From Cyanobacteria bacterium SZAS-4 (GTDB taxonomy: Bacteria; Cyanobacteriota; Vampirovibrionia; Obscuribacterales; Obscuribacteraceae), in assembly GCA_018266255.1 (NCBI GenBank), contig JAFEAT010000020.1, forward strand, positions 62,001-126,000: a stretch of 64,000 nucleotides of DNA. Reading direction: 5' to 3'. The notes under the pieces were generated by a model that did not search any database, had not been told where the DNA came from, and saw only the letters and a list, made by a program, of their open reading frames with translations. This document shows positions 45,443-54,214 of the stretch, in pieces (the stretch's first letter is position 1; every line of letters begins with the position of its first letter). The translations under genes were made by a program, and so were the position numbers.

Positions 45443-46423
45443 ATGCGCGCGATTGTGATTTCAAAACCAGGTGGTCCGGAAGTTCTTCAATATACGGAAG
45501 TAGCTGACGTGGAGCCGCAACGTGGAGAAATTCGTGTGCGTGTTCGTGCCACCGCCGTTAATCGCGCTGATTTGGTGCAGCGCGAAGGTCGATATCCAGC
45601 GCCTGCAGGCGTGCCCGCAGACATCCCAGGGCTTGAGTATGCAGGCGATGTGGACGCGGTCGGCGAGGCAGTGACGGACCTGAAGGTTGGCGACAAGGTA
45701 TTTGGACTCGTAGGTGGAGGGTCATACGCTGAGTACATAATTGTGCATTCGCGCGCTACAAGCAAGATGCCGAACCATCTTTCTTATGAAGAAGCCGCAT
45801 CTTTTCCGGAAGCGTTTATCACCGCATATGATGCCATGGTTTCGCAGTGTCGCTTGAGTGCTGGAGAAACGGTTTTAATTAGTGCCGCCGCCAGTGGTGT
45901 CGGTACTGCTGCAATTCAGATTGCACATGCAATTGGTGCGCGTCCGATTGGAACGACTCGCACCGCAGCTAAAGCTGATCGTCTCCAGGAATTCGGATTG
46001 AAAGATGTGATCGTCAACGGTGATACCACTTTTGCGGAAGATGTTTTGAAACTGACGAACGGAATCGGAGTCGATGTGACATTGGAATTGGTCGGCGGAG
46101 AATACATTAGTCAGGACTTGCAGTGCACCGCACCACGCGGTCGCATTGTTTTAGTTGGGTTGCTTGCTGGTGCCTCGTGCAAATTCAATCTAGGAATGTT
46201 GCTCAGTAAACGGTTGGAGCTGCGCGGAACGTCGCTTCGCGCGCGTCCACTCGAAGAGAAGATCGTGATCGCTCAGACTTTCAGCAAGAGCCTTGTTCCG
46301 CTAATCGGGGCGGGTAAGCTGAAATCTGTCATCGACAAGACATTCCCATTGAAAGACGCGGCAGCGGCGCACGAGTTTCTCGGGCAGAACGAGAGCTTCG
46401 GCAAGGTCGTGCTGACCGTGTAG
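45443..46423 (+). CDS. NAD(P)H:quinone oxidoreductase of the zinc-free MDR family (PIG3-like)
   Basis: 326 residues from ATG at 45443 with GGAGG 6 bases upstream; the frame from 45365 is too long. MRAIVISKPGGPEVLQY, GLEYAGDVDAVG and the Rossmann stretch ISAAASGVGTAAIQIAHA define a zinc-independent medium-chain dehydrogenase. It is expected to reduce quinones with NADPH. The length is normal for the TP53I3/PIG3 group. Confidence 0.9.
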   Translation: MRAIVISKPGGPEVLQYTEVADVEPQRGEIRVRVRATAVNRADLVQREGRYPAPAGVPADIPGLEYAGDVDAVGEAVTDLKVGDKVFGLVGGGSYAEYIIVHSRATSKMPNHLSYEEAASFPEAFITAYDAMVSQCRLSAGETVLISAAASGVGTAAIQIAHAIGARPIGTTRTAAKADRLQEFGLKDVIVNGDTTFAEDVLKLTNGIGVDVTLELVGGEYISQDLQCTAPRGRIVLVGLLAGASCKFNLGMLLSKRLELRGTSLRARPLEEKIVIAQTFSKSLVPLIGAGKLKSVIDKTFPLKDAAAAHEFLGQNESFGKVVLTV

Positions 46424-46428
46424 CTCGG

Positions 46429-46701
46429 TTAGAGAGGAAAGTTCGGGTCTATCTTGTGGAGCTTCTGGGCGAGACGGTCGTAGTGTGACTGAAGCCATTT
46501 CCCGACTACTTGCTGTTCTTCGGGCGACAAAGCTTCTGGAGGACGGTTCACAGCCTCGGTTTTAGCCTGTTTGAAGCGAATGGCGCGTTCCTGGCTTTTG
46601 CTCGAACGGAGATTCTGCAGGTTAGCCAGTTGTGGATAACGCTGTTCGAGCTGTTCAAGACTAGCGGCGACCGCAGAGTCCGGTAGGTGCTCTTCGCTCA
46701 T
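46429..46701 (-). CDS. Small helical hypothetical protein
   Basis: 90 residues, all predicted helix and polar, with a Leu-rich middle (SLEQLEQRYPQLANLQNLR) and a conserved-looking EEQQVVGKWLQSHYDRLAQK. No family, signal peptide or cysteine is seen. It converges on the oxidoreductase gene with a 5-base gap. Confidence 0.65.
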   Translation of the reverse strand: MSEEHLPDSAVAASLEQLEQRYPQLANLQNLRSSKSQERAIRFKQAKTEAVNRPPEALSPEEQQVVGKWLQSHYDRLAQKLHKIDPNFPL

Positions 46702-46724
46702 TTCTTATATCCCAGGGTTGATAT

Positions 46725-46904
46725 ATGCTACCTAATTTAAAGGGTTTCCAAGAGTTTGTCACTACGGCAAATACGCAACCAGACGATAATCGACACCAAA
46801 AGTGGTGCGCCGTTGATTATTTTGGCTTCAGGGGTACGTCGGAGCGATCAATTCAGCATGATACCTGGATTTATTCTATGTGTGAGGCCGTGATTATTTG
46901 GTGA
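46725..46904 (+). CDS. Possible small protein of 59 residues
   Basis: ATG at 46725, preceded by AGGG 7 bases upstream, opens a 59-codon frame (MLPNLKGFQEFV near the start, then KWCAVDYFGFRGTSERS) that stops at 46904. It lies in the 376-base region between the divergent small helical gene and the ECF sigma gene. The composition looks protein-like but the frame is short and no homologue is known to me. Confidence 0.3.
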   Translation: MLPNLKGFQEFVTTANTQPDDNRHQKWCAVDYFGFRGTSERSIQHDTWIYSMCEAVIIW

Positions 46905-47015
46905 CAAAGGATGTCCAAATTTGCTGTCGGTCCAGAGTTTTCGCTGCGAGATATACATGGGACATCTTGTGGATAGCGTGTTGGAATGAGCCTTTGAAAA
47001 AACTTTTGTGGCAAT

Positions 47016-47043
47016 GGAATAAAACGAAGCCGTTGATCGTTTT
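47016..47043 (+). promoter_or_regulatory. ECF-type promoter before the sigma factor gene
   Basis: GGAAT at 47016-47020, a 17-base spacer and CGTTTT at 47038-47043 match the GGAAY-N16-18-CGTnT pattern of many ECF sigma promoters. The start codon is 35 bases downstream, which fits autoregulation of the sigma gene. Confidence 0.5.
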
Positions 47044-47077
47044 ACTTGTGGGAGCGCTGAACGATGTTGAGCGATAA

Positions 47078-47650
47078 ATGGGTCTGAACCAGAATCACCA
47101 CACCGAACACTTCGAAGATTTGACGATTGGTTTTGCCGATCGATTATTTCGAGTCGCTTTCGCTCGCGCAGGAAATGTTCAGGACGCCGAAGACATAGTC
47201 CAGGAGACGTATTTGAAAGCGTATCGCTCATTTGAAAGTTTCCGCGAAGGAACGAATGTGAAGAGTTGGCTGATGCAAATTCTCATCAACGTTGTACGCG
47301 ATCGCCATCGGCGCACTATGCACAGAATTGAAACCGTGGAACTCAAAGATTGGGAGAATGGCGTTGACGAGCCAGCTTTCGCCAGCCCTGAAGATTTGAT
47401 GATTGAAGATGAGGTTGACCCCGCCTTGTCTGAAGCTTTGCAATGTCTTTCTGAACAACTCGCTATCCCATTAATTCTGCGTGAAGGCTATGACGCAACA
47501 TACGATGAAATTTCAAAGATCCTGGACATACCCATTGGAACAGTTATGTCGAGGTTGAGTCGAGCGAGAGCGGCTTTGAGAGAACGGTTAAAAGCGCGTG
47601 CGCCCAACAAGAATTCGGACAAGCTTGAGAGGACGGCAGATGATTTGTAG
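47078..47650 (+). CDS. ECF-family RNA polymerase sigma factor
   Basis: 190 residues. Region 2 is clear (NVQDAEDIVQETYLKAYRSF, the DAED signature) with NVKSWLMQILINVVRDRHRR, and region 4 has YDEISKILDIPIGTVMSRLS for -35 recognition. It directs RNA polymerase to stress promoters. The stop overlaps the start of the next gene by 11 bases, and that gene has an anti-sigma motif, so the pair should act as a switch. Confidence 0.93.
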   Translation: MGLNQNHHTEHFEDLTIGFADRLFRVAFARAGNVQDAEDIVQETYLKAYRSFESFREGTNVKSWLMQILINVVRDRHRRTMHRIETVELKDWENGVDEPAFASPEDLMIEDEVDPALSEALQCLSEQLAIPLILREGYDATYDEISKILDIPIGTVMSRLSRARAALRERLKARAPNKNSDKLERTADDL

Positions 47651-48731
47651 TGATGTGATTTCACTCCTAGAGTCGATGATTGACGGCGAGCTGAGTTCAG
47701 TCCGTGTCACTGAAGTAATGCAGCACCTGAATGGATGTGTTGAATGCACCTCGGCTTTCGATGAACTAAAACTGCTGCAACAACGGGTGCGTGGTTTCCT
47801 TGGTAATCTTCATGCCTCGGACAAAGTACTTGCGGCGATACATTCGCAGTTAGTGGAATCGTCGACACCACGGCCGGCGGTTGCATCAGGCAATGTACCA
47901 AGTTTTCGACCGCGAACAATCCTGTGCGAAAGGCACGAGTTGATCAGATTCGGACTCAAGCGTGTTGTGTCCGAACGACTTACAGTCATTGGTGAAGCCT
48001 CTGATGGCATGGAGTCGATGGAGTTGATACGCCGTCTAAGACCGGATTTGGTGCTGCTAGATGTAGATTTGGACGTGATCAATGGAGTTGAGATTTGCCG
48101 CAGGGTCCATGATGAACTGCTCAGCGCAAACGTGCTCGTTCTGACCGATTCTTACCATGCCACCAAATATCACAATCAACTGACACGTGCAGGTGTGCGA
48201 GGGTTTTGCTTGAAAAGCTCCGGTCCGCGAACACTATTCGAAGCCATTGAGCAAACTTCGAGGGGACTGCCATATTGCGATCCAAAGATCCTGCAGCTAG
48301 TGAAGCAGGCTCCGGCCACTTCTTCGCCCAACTCGGGACTGACGGATAGAGAAATAGAAGTTCTAATTCGATTGGATCTTCGCAACAAAGAAATTGCCGA
48401 AGAATTAGATATGAAATTGCGTACCGTAGAAAAGCATATTGAGTGCATCTTGGCGAAACTAAAAGTTCCGACACGTACAGCCGCAGCGCTAAAGGCAGTG
48501 CAACTGGGATACACGTTGTTGCCGAAAATGCCGGGCAGAGATCCTGTCACAGGCAACACTCATGAGCATACGGTCGCCGAGTTGCAAGCTGAGTTAGCTA
48601 TCGCCAACGAGCATCTCAGAGCACTTCTCAATCAAAACAGTCTCTTGAAGGACTCCTTGAACGAGAAGCTACGTTCCGATTACGCTCCTCCACCAAGACC
48701 TTGGTCCAAAAAGGAAACGGAGATACCATAG
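47640..48731 (+). CDS. Zinc anti-sigma motif fused to NarL-type response regulator
   Basis: I chose ATG at 47640 (MICSDVISLLE), with GAGAGGA upstream, over the 47598 frame; 363 residues. Residues 1-70 resemble a zinc anti-sigma domain with HLNGCVEC (H29, C33, C36; HxxxCxxC). A receiver domain spans about 90-210 (ILCERHELIRFGL, LVLLDVDLD with D141, VLTDS, CLKSS), then a LuxR-type HTH at about 232-292 (LTDREIEVLIRLDLRNKEIAEEL) and a coiled-coil tail (305-345). Usually an anti-sigma has a membrane domain; here that is replaced by a phosphorylatable DNA-binding protein, so phosphorylation could free the sigma factor. Confidence 0.85.
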   Translation: MICSDVISLLESMIDGELSSVRVTEVMQHLNGCVECTSAFDELKLLQQRVRGFLGNLHASDKVLAAIHSQLVESSTPRPAVASGNVPSFRPRTILCERHELIRFGLKRVVSERLTVIGEASDGMESMELIRRLRPDLVLLDVDLDVINGVEICRRVHDELLSANVLVLTDSYHATKYHNQLTRAGVRGFCLKSSGPRTLFEAIEQTSRGLPYCDPKILQLVKQAPATSSPNSGLTDREIEVLIRLDLRNKEIAEELDMKLRTVEKHIECILAKLKVPTRTAAALKAVQLGYTLLPKMPGRDPVTGNTHEHTVAELQAELAIANEHLRALLNQNSLLKDSLNEKLRSDYAPPPRPWSKKETEIP

Positions 48732-48783
48732 GCTGCAACGTGCTTTTGTGTTTTGATAGGGAGACACAATTGCGAGTAGACCG

Positions 48784-49413
48784 ATGTTTGAACGTTTCTC
48801 TGAGACGCTAATCAAATCAATTATCGTTGCCCAAGAGGAAGCCCACGCGCTTGGCTGGTTTGTCGTGGGCACGGAGTTCTTGCTTCTTGGTTTGCTTAGC
48901 ACTTCAGAAGGAATTGCTGCGCGAGCATTGAAATCACAGGGAGTCAACTTTCTAGACGCGAAACTGGCGGTGCAGAAGAAGGTTGGTCGTGGACCGGGGT
49001 CTGGACTCCATGGCACAAAGTTTACTCCTTCGGCAAAGACGCTTCTAAAGAACCTGGCACTGCGAGCTAAAGTGAACAATGAAAATATAAGCTCACGTCA
49101 TTTACTACTTGCCTTGCTGGAGATACAAAACGAAAGTGTAAAACCATTAGGTGCGTTAGAGATCTTGCGTGAGATAAAAGTCGATGTGCGCAAGTTGCAG
49201 AGCGAATTGTTGCAGGTGGACGAGTCCAAAATCGACATGCCACTACCACCCGATATTTTGCCAAAACCGTATGACCCTACAGATGATGCTCTTACTCTAG
49301 AGCAAAAAATTGTGCAGTGGGAAGCCGAGGCTGAGTTGTGTCGGCGAGTAGAAAGAGAGGCGCTGATACAGGCTGATTTGTGCCGCAAAGCTCTCGCCGA
49401 CATAATTGAATAG
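48784..49413 (+). CDS. Free-standing Clp N-domain protein
   Basis: 209 residues. Two Clp N repeats (about 1-72, FERFSETLIKSIIVAQEEAH and GTEFLLLGLL; and about 78-145, FTPSAKTLLKNLALRA and SSRHLLLALLE) like the N-terminus of ClpC, without any AAA+ domain. The C-terminal 50 residues look like a coiled coil (EQKIVQWEAEAELCRRVERE). Such proteins can act as adaptors or decoys for ClpC substrates. It follows the sigma/anti-sigma pair by 52 bases on the same strand. Confidence 0.87.
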   Translation: MFERFSETLIKSIIVAQEEAHALGWFVVGTEFLLLGLLSTSEGIAARALKSQGVNFLDAKLAVQKKVGRGPGSGLHGTKFTPSAKTLLKNLALRAKVNNENISSRHLLLALLEIQNESVKPLGALEILREIKVDVRKLQSELLQVDESKIDMPLPPDILPKPYDPTDDALTLEQKIVQWEAEAELCRRVEREALIQADLCRKALADIIE

Positions 49414-49426
49414 TTTCAAGTTTGGA

Positions 49427-49624
49427 CTATCGAGAATTAGAAACAGCCTGCGCCCAATAAAGCTGCTTGTGTCCTCGCTCTGTGAACAAGCGAACCCTAT
49501 CCAAAGCTTCGGCTTCGCAGCAAGCTTTCTCAATCATGACCTGGTTGCCATTGTCATCTTGTCTCCAAACCTCGTATGCGGCAAGGTTTTCTTTTGCACA
49601 AGAACATTTGGCTGTAGATTCCAT
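49427..49624 (-). CDS. Small conserved-type protein with GHKQ-YW motif
   Basis: 65 residues from ATG at 49624, preceded by GGGGGAAG; the frame from 49651 is rejected. The sequence AYEVWRQDDNGNQVMIEKAC and RVRLFTERGHKQLYWAQAV resembles a group of short uncharacterised proteins with YEVWRQDDNGN near the N-terminus and GHKQxYW near the C-terminus. Four cysteines, two as C-S-C and two as C-C, are unusual for it. It converges on the Clp N-domain gene. Confidence 0.68.
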   Translation of the reverse strand: MESTAKCSCAKENLAAYEVWRQDDNGNQVMIEKACCEAEALDRVRLFTERGHKQLYWAQAVSNSR

Positions 49625-49713
49625 GAGTTCTTCCCCCAAGCTACAGTACAAAGCGTAACTGGGGTCAAACGAAATTTTGAACGCTTTTGCGATTTGTGAT
49701 CGTCGTTTGCGAA

Positions 49714-50754
49714 TTAGATTATTCCGGCCTTGAGCAAATCTTTGAGGTGGATCAATCCGATCGGGCGCTCCTTTTCGTCCAGGATAAGCAAGTCTGAGAT
49801 GGCGTGCTTTTCCATCACGCGTAACGCTTCTACGGCCAGTGATTTCGATGAGATTGTCTTCGGACCTTTGGTCATAATTTGCGAAGCGAGTTTTTCGAAA
49901 ACTGTAGTGCCAAAATTTACCAACGTTCTTCTCAAGTCACCATCTGTGATGATGCCGTGCAGCTTACCGTTATCATCGCAAACAGATGTAAATCCTAGAC
50001 GACGCTTGTCGATCTCTTGTAGAACATCTCCATAGACAGCTGACAGATGCACTGTTGGCACTTCCTGCTCTGAGCGCATGATGTCCGCAACTGTGATTAG
50101 CTGCTGTCCTAGACTTCCGCCTGGATGGCTGCGTGCGAAATCTTCCGGTCTGAATCCTTTCTGCGACATGAGCACCATCGCTAGCGCATCGCCCATTGCT
50201 AGTGCTGCGGTCGTTGATGATGTTGGTGCTAGATTAAGTGGGCATGCCTCTCTGGCGACGCCTACGTCGAGAATGGCGTTGCTATGTTTTGCCAGCGTTG
50301 AACTCTTATTTCCGGTCAAAGCAATAATCGGAATTCCCAATCGCTTGATTGGATCGAGCGCTAATTTTATTTCTGTCGTTTCGCCTGAACCAGACAACGC
50401 AACGACGACATCTTTCTCGTCGAGCATGCCGAAATCGCCGTGTCGCAATTCTGCTGGATGAACGAAAAATGCTGGAGTGCCAGTAGATGCGAAAGTCGCT
50501 GCTAATTTAGTGGCGATATGTCCAGATTTGCCCATGCCAGTTACGACAACTTTCCCGGCGCAAGCACTGAGAAGTTTGACTGCCAGATCGAAGTGGTCGT
50601 CGAGTCGTTGTGCCACCGCTGCGATTGCCAGGGCTTCCATCTCCAGCACTGCTTTGCCCTGTGCCCGCAACTCGGATTCGACTGGTGCGTGGCTGGGCTC
50701 GAAATCTACCGCTGGTATTGGAATTTCTGGCGTGGACTCTTTAGAATTAGGCAT
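49714..50754 (-). CDS. kdsD: Arabinose-5-phosphate isomerase (KdsD/KpsF/GutQ family)
   Basis: 346 residues. SIS sugar-isomerase domain about 45-200 (VVTGMGKSGHIATKLAATFA; ALSGSGETTE), then two CBS domains about 225-346 (PTVHLSAVYGDVLQEID, TDGDLRRTL, VMEKHAISDLLILDEKERPI). It converts ribulose-5-phosphate to arabinose-5-phosphate, the first step to KDO of lipopolysaccharide, so it supports a diderm cell. The N-terminus has about 25 extra residues. Confidence 0.93.
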   Translation of the reverse strand: MPNSKESTPEIPIPAVDFEPSHAPVESELRAQGKAVLEMEALAIAAVAQRLDDHFDLAVKLLSACAGKVVVTGMGKSGHIATKLAATFASTGTPAFFVHPAELRHGDFGMLDEKDVVVALSGSGETTEIKLALDPIKRLGIPIIALTGNKSSTLAKHSNAILDVGVAREACPLNLAPTSSTTAALAMGDALAMVLMSQKGFRPEDFARSHPGGSLGQQLITVADIMRSEQEVPTVHLSAVYGDVLQEIDKRRLGFTSVCDDNGKLHGIITDGDLRRTLVNFGTTVFEKLASQIMTKGPKTISSKSLAVEALRVMEKHAISDLLILDEKERPIGLIHLKDLLKAGII

Positions 50755-50950
50755 CCCTGGTCTCTTTTGATTCTTGACAAGCTCGTCTGACCGAACAGGG
50801 GCATCATAGCTTTTCTGGTTGCGGGATTTCTTGACAAATGTTCAGGTTGGGCGGTACGCGGCGGTACCTCATCAAAATAATGGGGTATGAAGCCACTAGT
50901 AGTGAAGCTTTCGGGTGTCTTAATTTGATAAAGGAATTTGAATAACTCCG

Positions 50951-53491
50951 ATGGCGGTAATTTTTTCCCGCGGCGACAAACTAGAGAACGGTCACTACAC
51001 GGTCGTTAAAGAGCTTGGCGTGGGCGGCATGGGTGTGGTCTACCACTGCCGAGACGAGCAACTGATGCGGGATGTCGCGATCAAGATGCTGCTGCCTGAG
51101 CTGATGACTGATAAGTCGAGCGTGGAGATCTTTAGGCAAGAAGCCCGACTGGCTGCGCAGCTCGAGCATCCGAACATCGTCACCGTCTATGAAATCGGCG
51201 TTGAGGAGCGGCAAAAGAAGCAACATCACTATGTATCGATGGAATATCTACCAGGTGGAAACCTCGCCAATCGTGTTATTAGCGGTCCTCTGGCGGTCGA
51301 ACACTGTCTGAATTGGATGAAGCAGCTGGCGTCGGGGCTGACTTTCGCGCATAAACGCGGTGTCATTCACCAGGACATCAAAGCTGACAACATTTTCATC
51401 ACTACAGAAGGAGACTTGAAGGTCGGAGACTTCGGTCTGGCCAGACTTTTGGTTGGTCGCGTTCACTACAATTCGGCGACTAAAGGCATGGGAACGCCAG
51501 CCTACATGTCACCAGAGTTGTGTCGCGGCGAACCCCAGGACCACAGGTCGGATATATACTCGCTCGGCGTTCTGTTCTTCGAGATGGCGACCGGTCAGCT
51601 CCCGTTTCGCGCAGGCGGAATGATTGAGATGGCGACCAAGCACTCGTCGGCGCCAATTCCGTCGGCTAAACGAATCAATCCCTTAATACCGGATATTTTG
51701 GACAAAGTGATCAGGCGAATGATGGCTAAAACGCCTGAAGAGCGCTACTCCAACATGTCTGAAGTTTTGACTATTCTCGATGACCTGATTTTCGAGTTGC
51801 GTGTAGCCAGGCTCGGTCTGGGCAACCGACCGCTGTTGCGATCCGGACCAGTGCAAATGGACCCGGCTTTGCAGCAACAGTTGATGCAAGCAAAATCTAT
51901 GGATGTCGAAACAAGTGCAAACCTAAGCCCGATCAGCTCCTTTGATGGTGCGTGGATGCGTTCGCCTGGCGACGTTGGAAAGTCTGAACCGCAAATCGCT
52001 CGTGCTCCTGAAGTCGCAGAAAAGCGCCAATCTGGCGGAGTCAAGTCTGAGTCTGAAGAACTGATGGCACAACTTGAAAGCAGTGTGGCAGAACAAGCAC
52101 GGCAAGAGAAATTGACTGGAAAAGCCTATGTGGAGCCAGTTCGCCAGCCTCGTAAGCCGACTGACTTTGTCATGTCTCAGCGAATTTCAAAGCAACCCAA
52201 TAGCTCTAATGTTTCAGCGGGACCCATCGATCAGCAGCGTCCTGAGCGTCTAGAGGCTCCGACGCCAGCAACAGAAAGCCCCAAAGCAGCACCGTTGTCG
52301 AACCGGACACTCAAAATAGAGCCGCTTCCAAAAGAGCCGCCAGCAACTTCTGCACCACCTGTAAAATCAACGCCTGCACCGCAGATGACATCACCGGCTG
52401 AATCAACACCGCGGCCTGTGGCGGCAGGAGTAGCACCACCTGTAACACCGCAGAATCTTAACCCTCGGGTTTCTAATTCTGGAATTAGAGCCGTCCAAAC
52501 GAAAGCGCCGCTGGAACTGGCTTGGACATTCAAAACCAGGGGACCCATCGGATGGGCATCGTCGCCAATTATCGATAAGGATAATCGCATACTTTATTGT
52601 GCATCTGCCGACAGTCACGTCTATGCACTCGATGCAAACAGCGGCGAACTCGTCTGGAAATTTGACACTGGCGGTCCAATCCTATCCAGCCCCATCCTTT
52701 ACGGAGACAAGCTCGCGGCGGTCAACGCAAGTGGAAAGGTTGTCGCACTGTCGGCCAAAACCGGTGCAAAACTTTGGAACTATTCTTGCGAAGATGAGTT
52801 GGTCACAACGCCTGTTAGCCACAAGGACAGCCTGGTGGTGTCAACTGCAAAAGGACGGGTAATAAATCTAGACCTCGCCAGTGGTGCGATGCGCTGGCAG
52901 CAACAGTTTAATGAACCGATCGTTTCGTCACCACAACGCCATGTTGAATTGCTGCTGTTTGGAACGAAAGAGGGTTATTTCCAGGCTGTATCTCTGGACA
53001 ATGGCAAAGGAACCTGGACCTTCCCTGCTGGTTCAGCCATTGTTGCAAGTCCTGCAACTTCAGTGGACAGCGTTTATTTTGGAACATCTGAAGGCACATT
53101 TTTTGCGCTAGAAGCTGATAACGGGGGTCTGGTCTGGGAATACCCGACCAACAAGCCAGTCGTCGCACGTGCGGTGATTGCGTTTACATCAGTAATTTTT
53201 GCCAGTCATGATAAATGGCTCTACTGCTGTGAGAAATACGACGGCAGCTTGAAATGGAAAGGCGCGGTTCGAGGCAAAGTTATCGCCAATCTTGTCGTCC
53301 ATAAAGACTTAGTTTTAAGTGCAAGCCATGAAGGTTGGCTGCAAGCTTTTTCCACGAAGAGTGGAGAAATTAAATGGCAAAAGGACACTGAGCGTTGTTT
53401 GGAGTCGACACCACTGGTGGTGAATGACAAGATTTATCTTGGCAGTGTCGAGGGCGAGTTGACCGCCTACGCTTTTCAAGACGGCAATTGA
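50951..53491 (+). CDS. Ser/Thr protein kinase with C-terminal PQQ-type beta-propeller
   Basis: 846 residues with no membrane segment. The kinase domain is about 15-275: GVGGMGVVYHCRD, VAIKML (K45), HQDIKADN (D142, N147), DFGLAR (D160) and MSPELCRG, all catalytic residues kept. A disordered Pro/Ser/Lys-rich linker (about 285-525) follows. Residues 530-845 carry repeated PQQ-type blades (YALDANSGELVWKFDTGG, ALSAKTGAKLWNY, AFSTKSGEIKWQKD), probably seven or eight. The propeller is the likely sensor or docking platform. Without a membrane helix both parts are cytoplasmic, unlike the usual PknB-type kinase. Confidence 0.93.
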   Translation: MAVIFSRGDKLENGHYTVVKELGVGGMGVVYHCRDEQLMRDVAIKMLLPELMTDKSSVEIFRQEARLAAQLEHPNIVTVYEIGVEERQKKQHHYVSMEYLPGGNLANRVISGPLAVEHCLNWMKQLASGLTFAHKRGVIHQDIKADNIFITTEGDLKVGDFGLARLLVGRVHYNSATKGMGTPAYMSPELCRGEPQDHRSDIYSLGVLFFEMATGQLPFRAGGMIEMATKHSSAPIPSAKRINPLIPDILDKVIRRMMAKTPEERYSNMSEVLTILDDLIFELRVARLGLGNRPLLRSGPVQMDPALQQQLMQAKSMDVETSANLSPISSFDGAWMRSPGDVGKSEPQIARAPEVAEKRQSGGVKSESEELMAQLESSVAEQARQEKLTGKAYVEPVRQPRKPTDFVMSQRISKQPNSSNVSAGPIDQQRPERLEAPTPATESPKAAPLSNRTLKIEPLPKEPPATSAPPVKSTPAPQMTSPAESTPRPVAAGVAPPVTPQNLNPRVSNSGIRAVQTKAPLELAWTFKTRGPIGWASSPIIDKDNRILYCASADSHVYALDANSGELVWKFDTGGPILSSPILYGDKLAAVNASGKVVALSAKTGAKLWNYSCEDELVTTPVSHKDSLVVSTAKGRVINLDLASGAMRWQQQFNEPIVSSPQRHVELLLFGTKEGYFQAVSLDNGKGTWTFPAGSAIVASPATSVDSVYFGTSEGTFFALEADNGGLVWEYPTNKPVVARAVIAFTSVIFASHDKWLYCCEKYDGSLKWKGAVRGKVIANLVVHKDLVLSASHEGWLQAFSTKSGEIKWQKDTERCLESTPLVVNDKIYLGSVEGELTAYAFQDGN

Positions 53492-53593
53492 TTTTGCTTT
53501 AGGATTTCGCTTTAGGTTCTTCGCATTTAACCAGTGATTCCTGCGCTTCTCGTATAATTGAGCGCTCGATTTGTTTCACTACAAGGAAGAATC

Positions 53594-54166
53594 ATGACAA
53601 GACTCATTGCTGGGCTCGGCTCTGTTTTAGCCACTTTGTTGTGCTGCTCTGCAGCTTTAGCTGTTGACTATCCTAAAAAAGTATTTGACGCAACATACGA
53701 CATAACTAGCCCTAGCGGCAATACAACTATGCGCATGACTTCTGACGGCAAAGGTCGCATGAGAACTGAGACCAATACCGCTGGCAACAAGTGCATCACC
53801 ATCGCTGATTATCCTGGACTGGCCTCCATCACCTTGTTAGAAGCCCAAAAAATGGCGATCAAAGGAAAGTTATCGCCAGATAGCTATCAAGGGTCTGAAA
53901 CTGCTGACATGAAGAAAAAGGGCGCTAAGGACCTTGGTTCCAAAGTGGTCGGAGGGCATCCGTGCCACGGATACGAATACACTACAGGCGGTAAATTTTT
54001 GACTCAGATTTGGATCGGAAATGATATCGACTGGTTCGTTCAGTCGACCGCAGCTATTCCGAACGGAAAGAGCGTTACGACGCTGAAAAGCTTCTCCTCG
54101 AAAGCTCCAGATCCATCGTTGTTCTCCATGACACCACCTGCTGGTTACAAGGTCAGTGGTCAATAG
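53594..54166 (+). CDS. Exported hypothetical protein, DUF4412-like
   Basis: 190 residues from ATG at 53594 with AAGGAAG upstream; the frame from 53558 is rejected. Signal peptide about 1-24 (LGSVLATLLCCSAALAVD). The mature part is beta-rich with SGNTTMRMTSDGKGRMRTET and KVVGGHPCHGYEYTTGGKF, a pattern I link to DUF4412-type periplasmic proteins, and two cysteines (NKCIT and HPCHGY). The function is unknown. Confidence 0.75.
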   Translation: MTRLIAGLGSVLATLLCCSAALAVDYPKKVFDATYDITSPSGNTTMRMTSDGKGRMRTETNTAGNKCITIADYPGLASITLLEAQKMAIKGKLSPDSYQGSETADMKKKGAKDLGSKVVGGHPCHGYEYTTGGKFLTQIWIGNDIDWFVQSTAAIPNGKSVTTLKSFSSKAPDPSLFSMTPPAGYKVSGQ

Positions 54167-54214
54167 TGCAAAGCTGCGCAGACCAGTCTGAAAGCCGAAT
54201 ACACGGGAGAGAGC

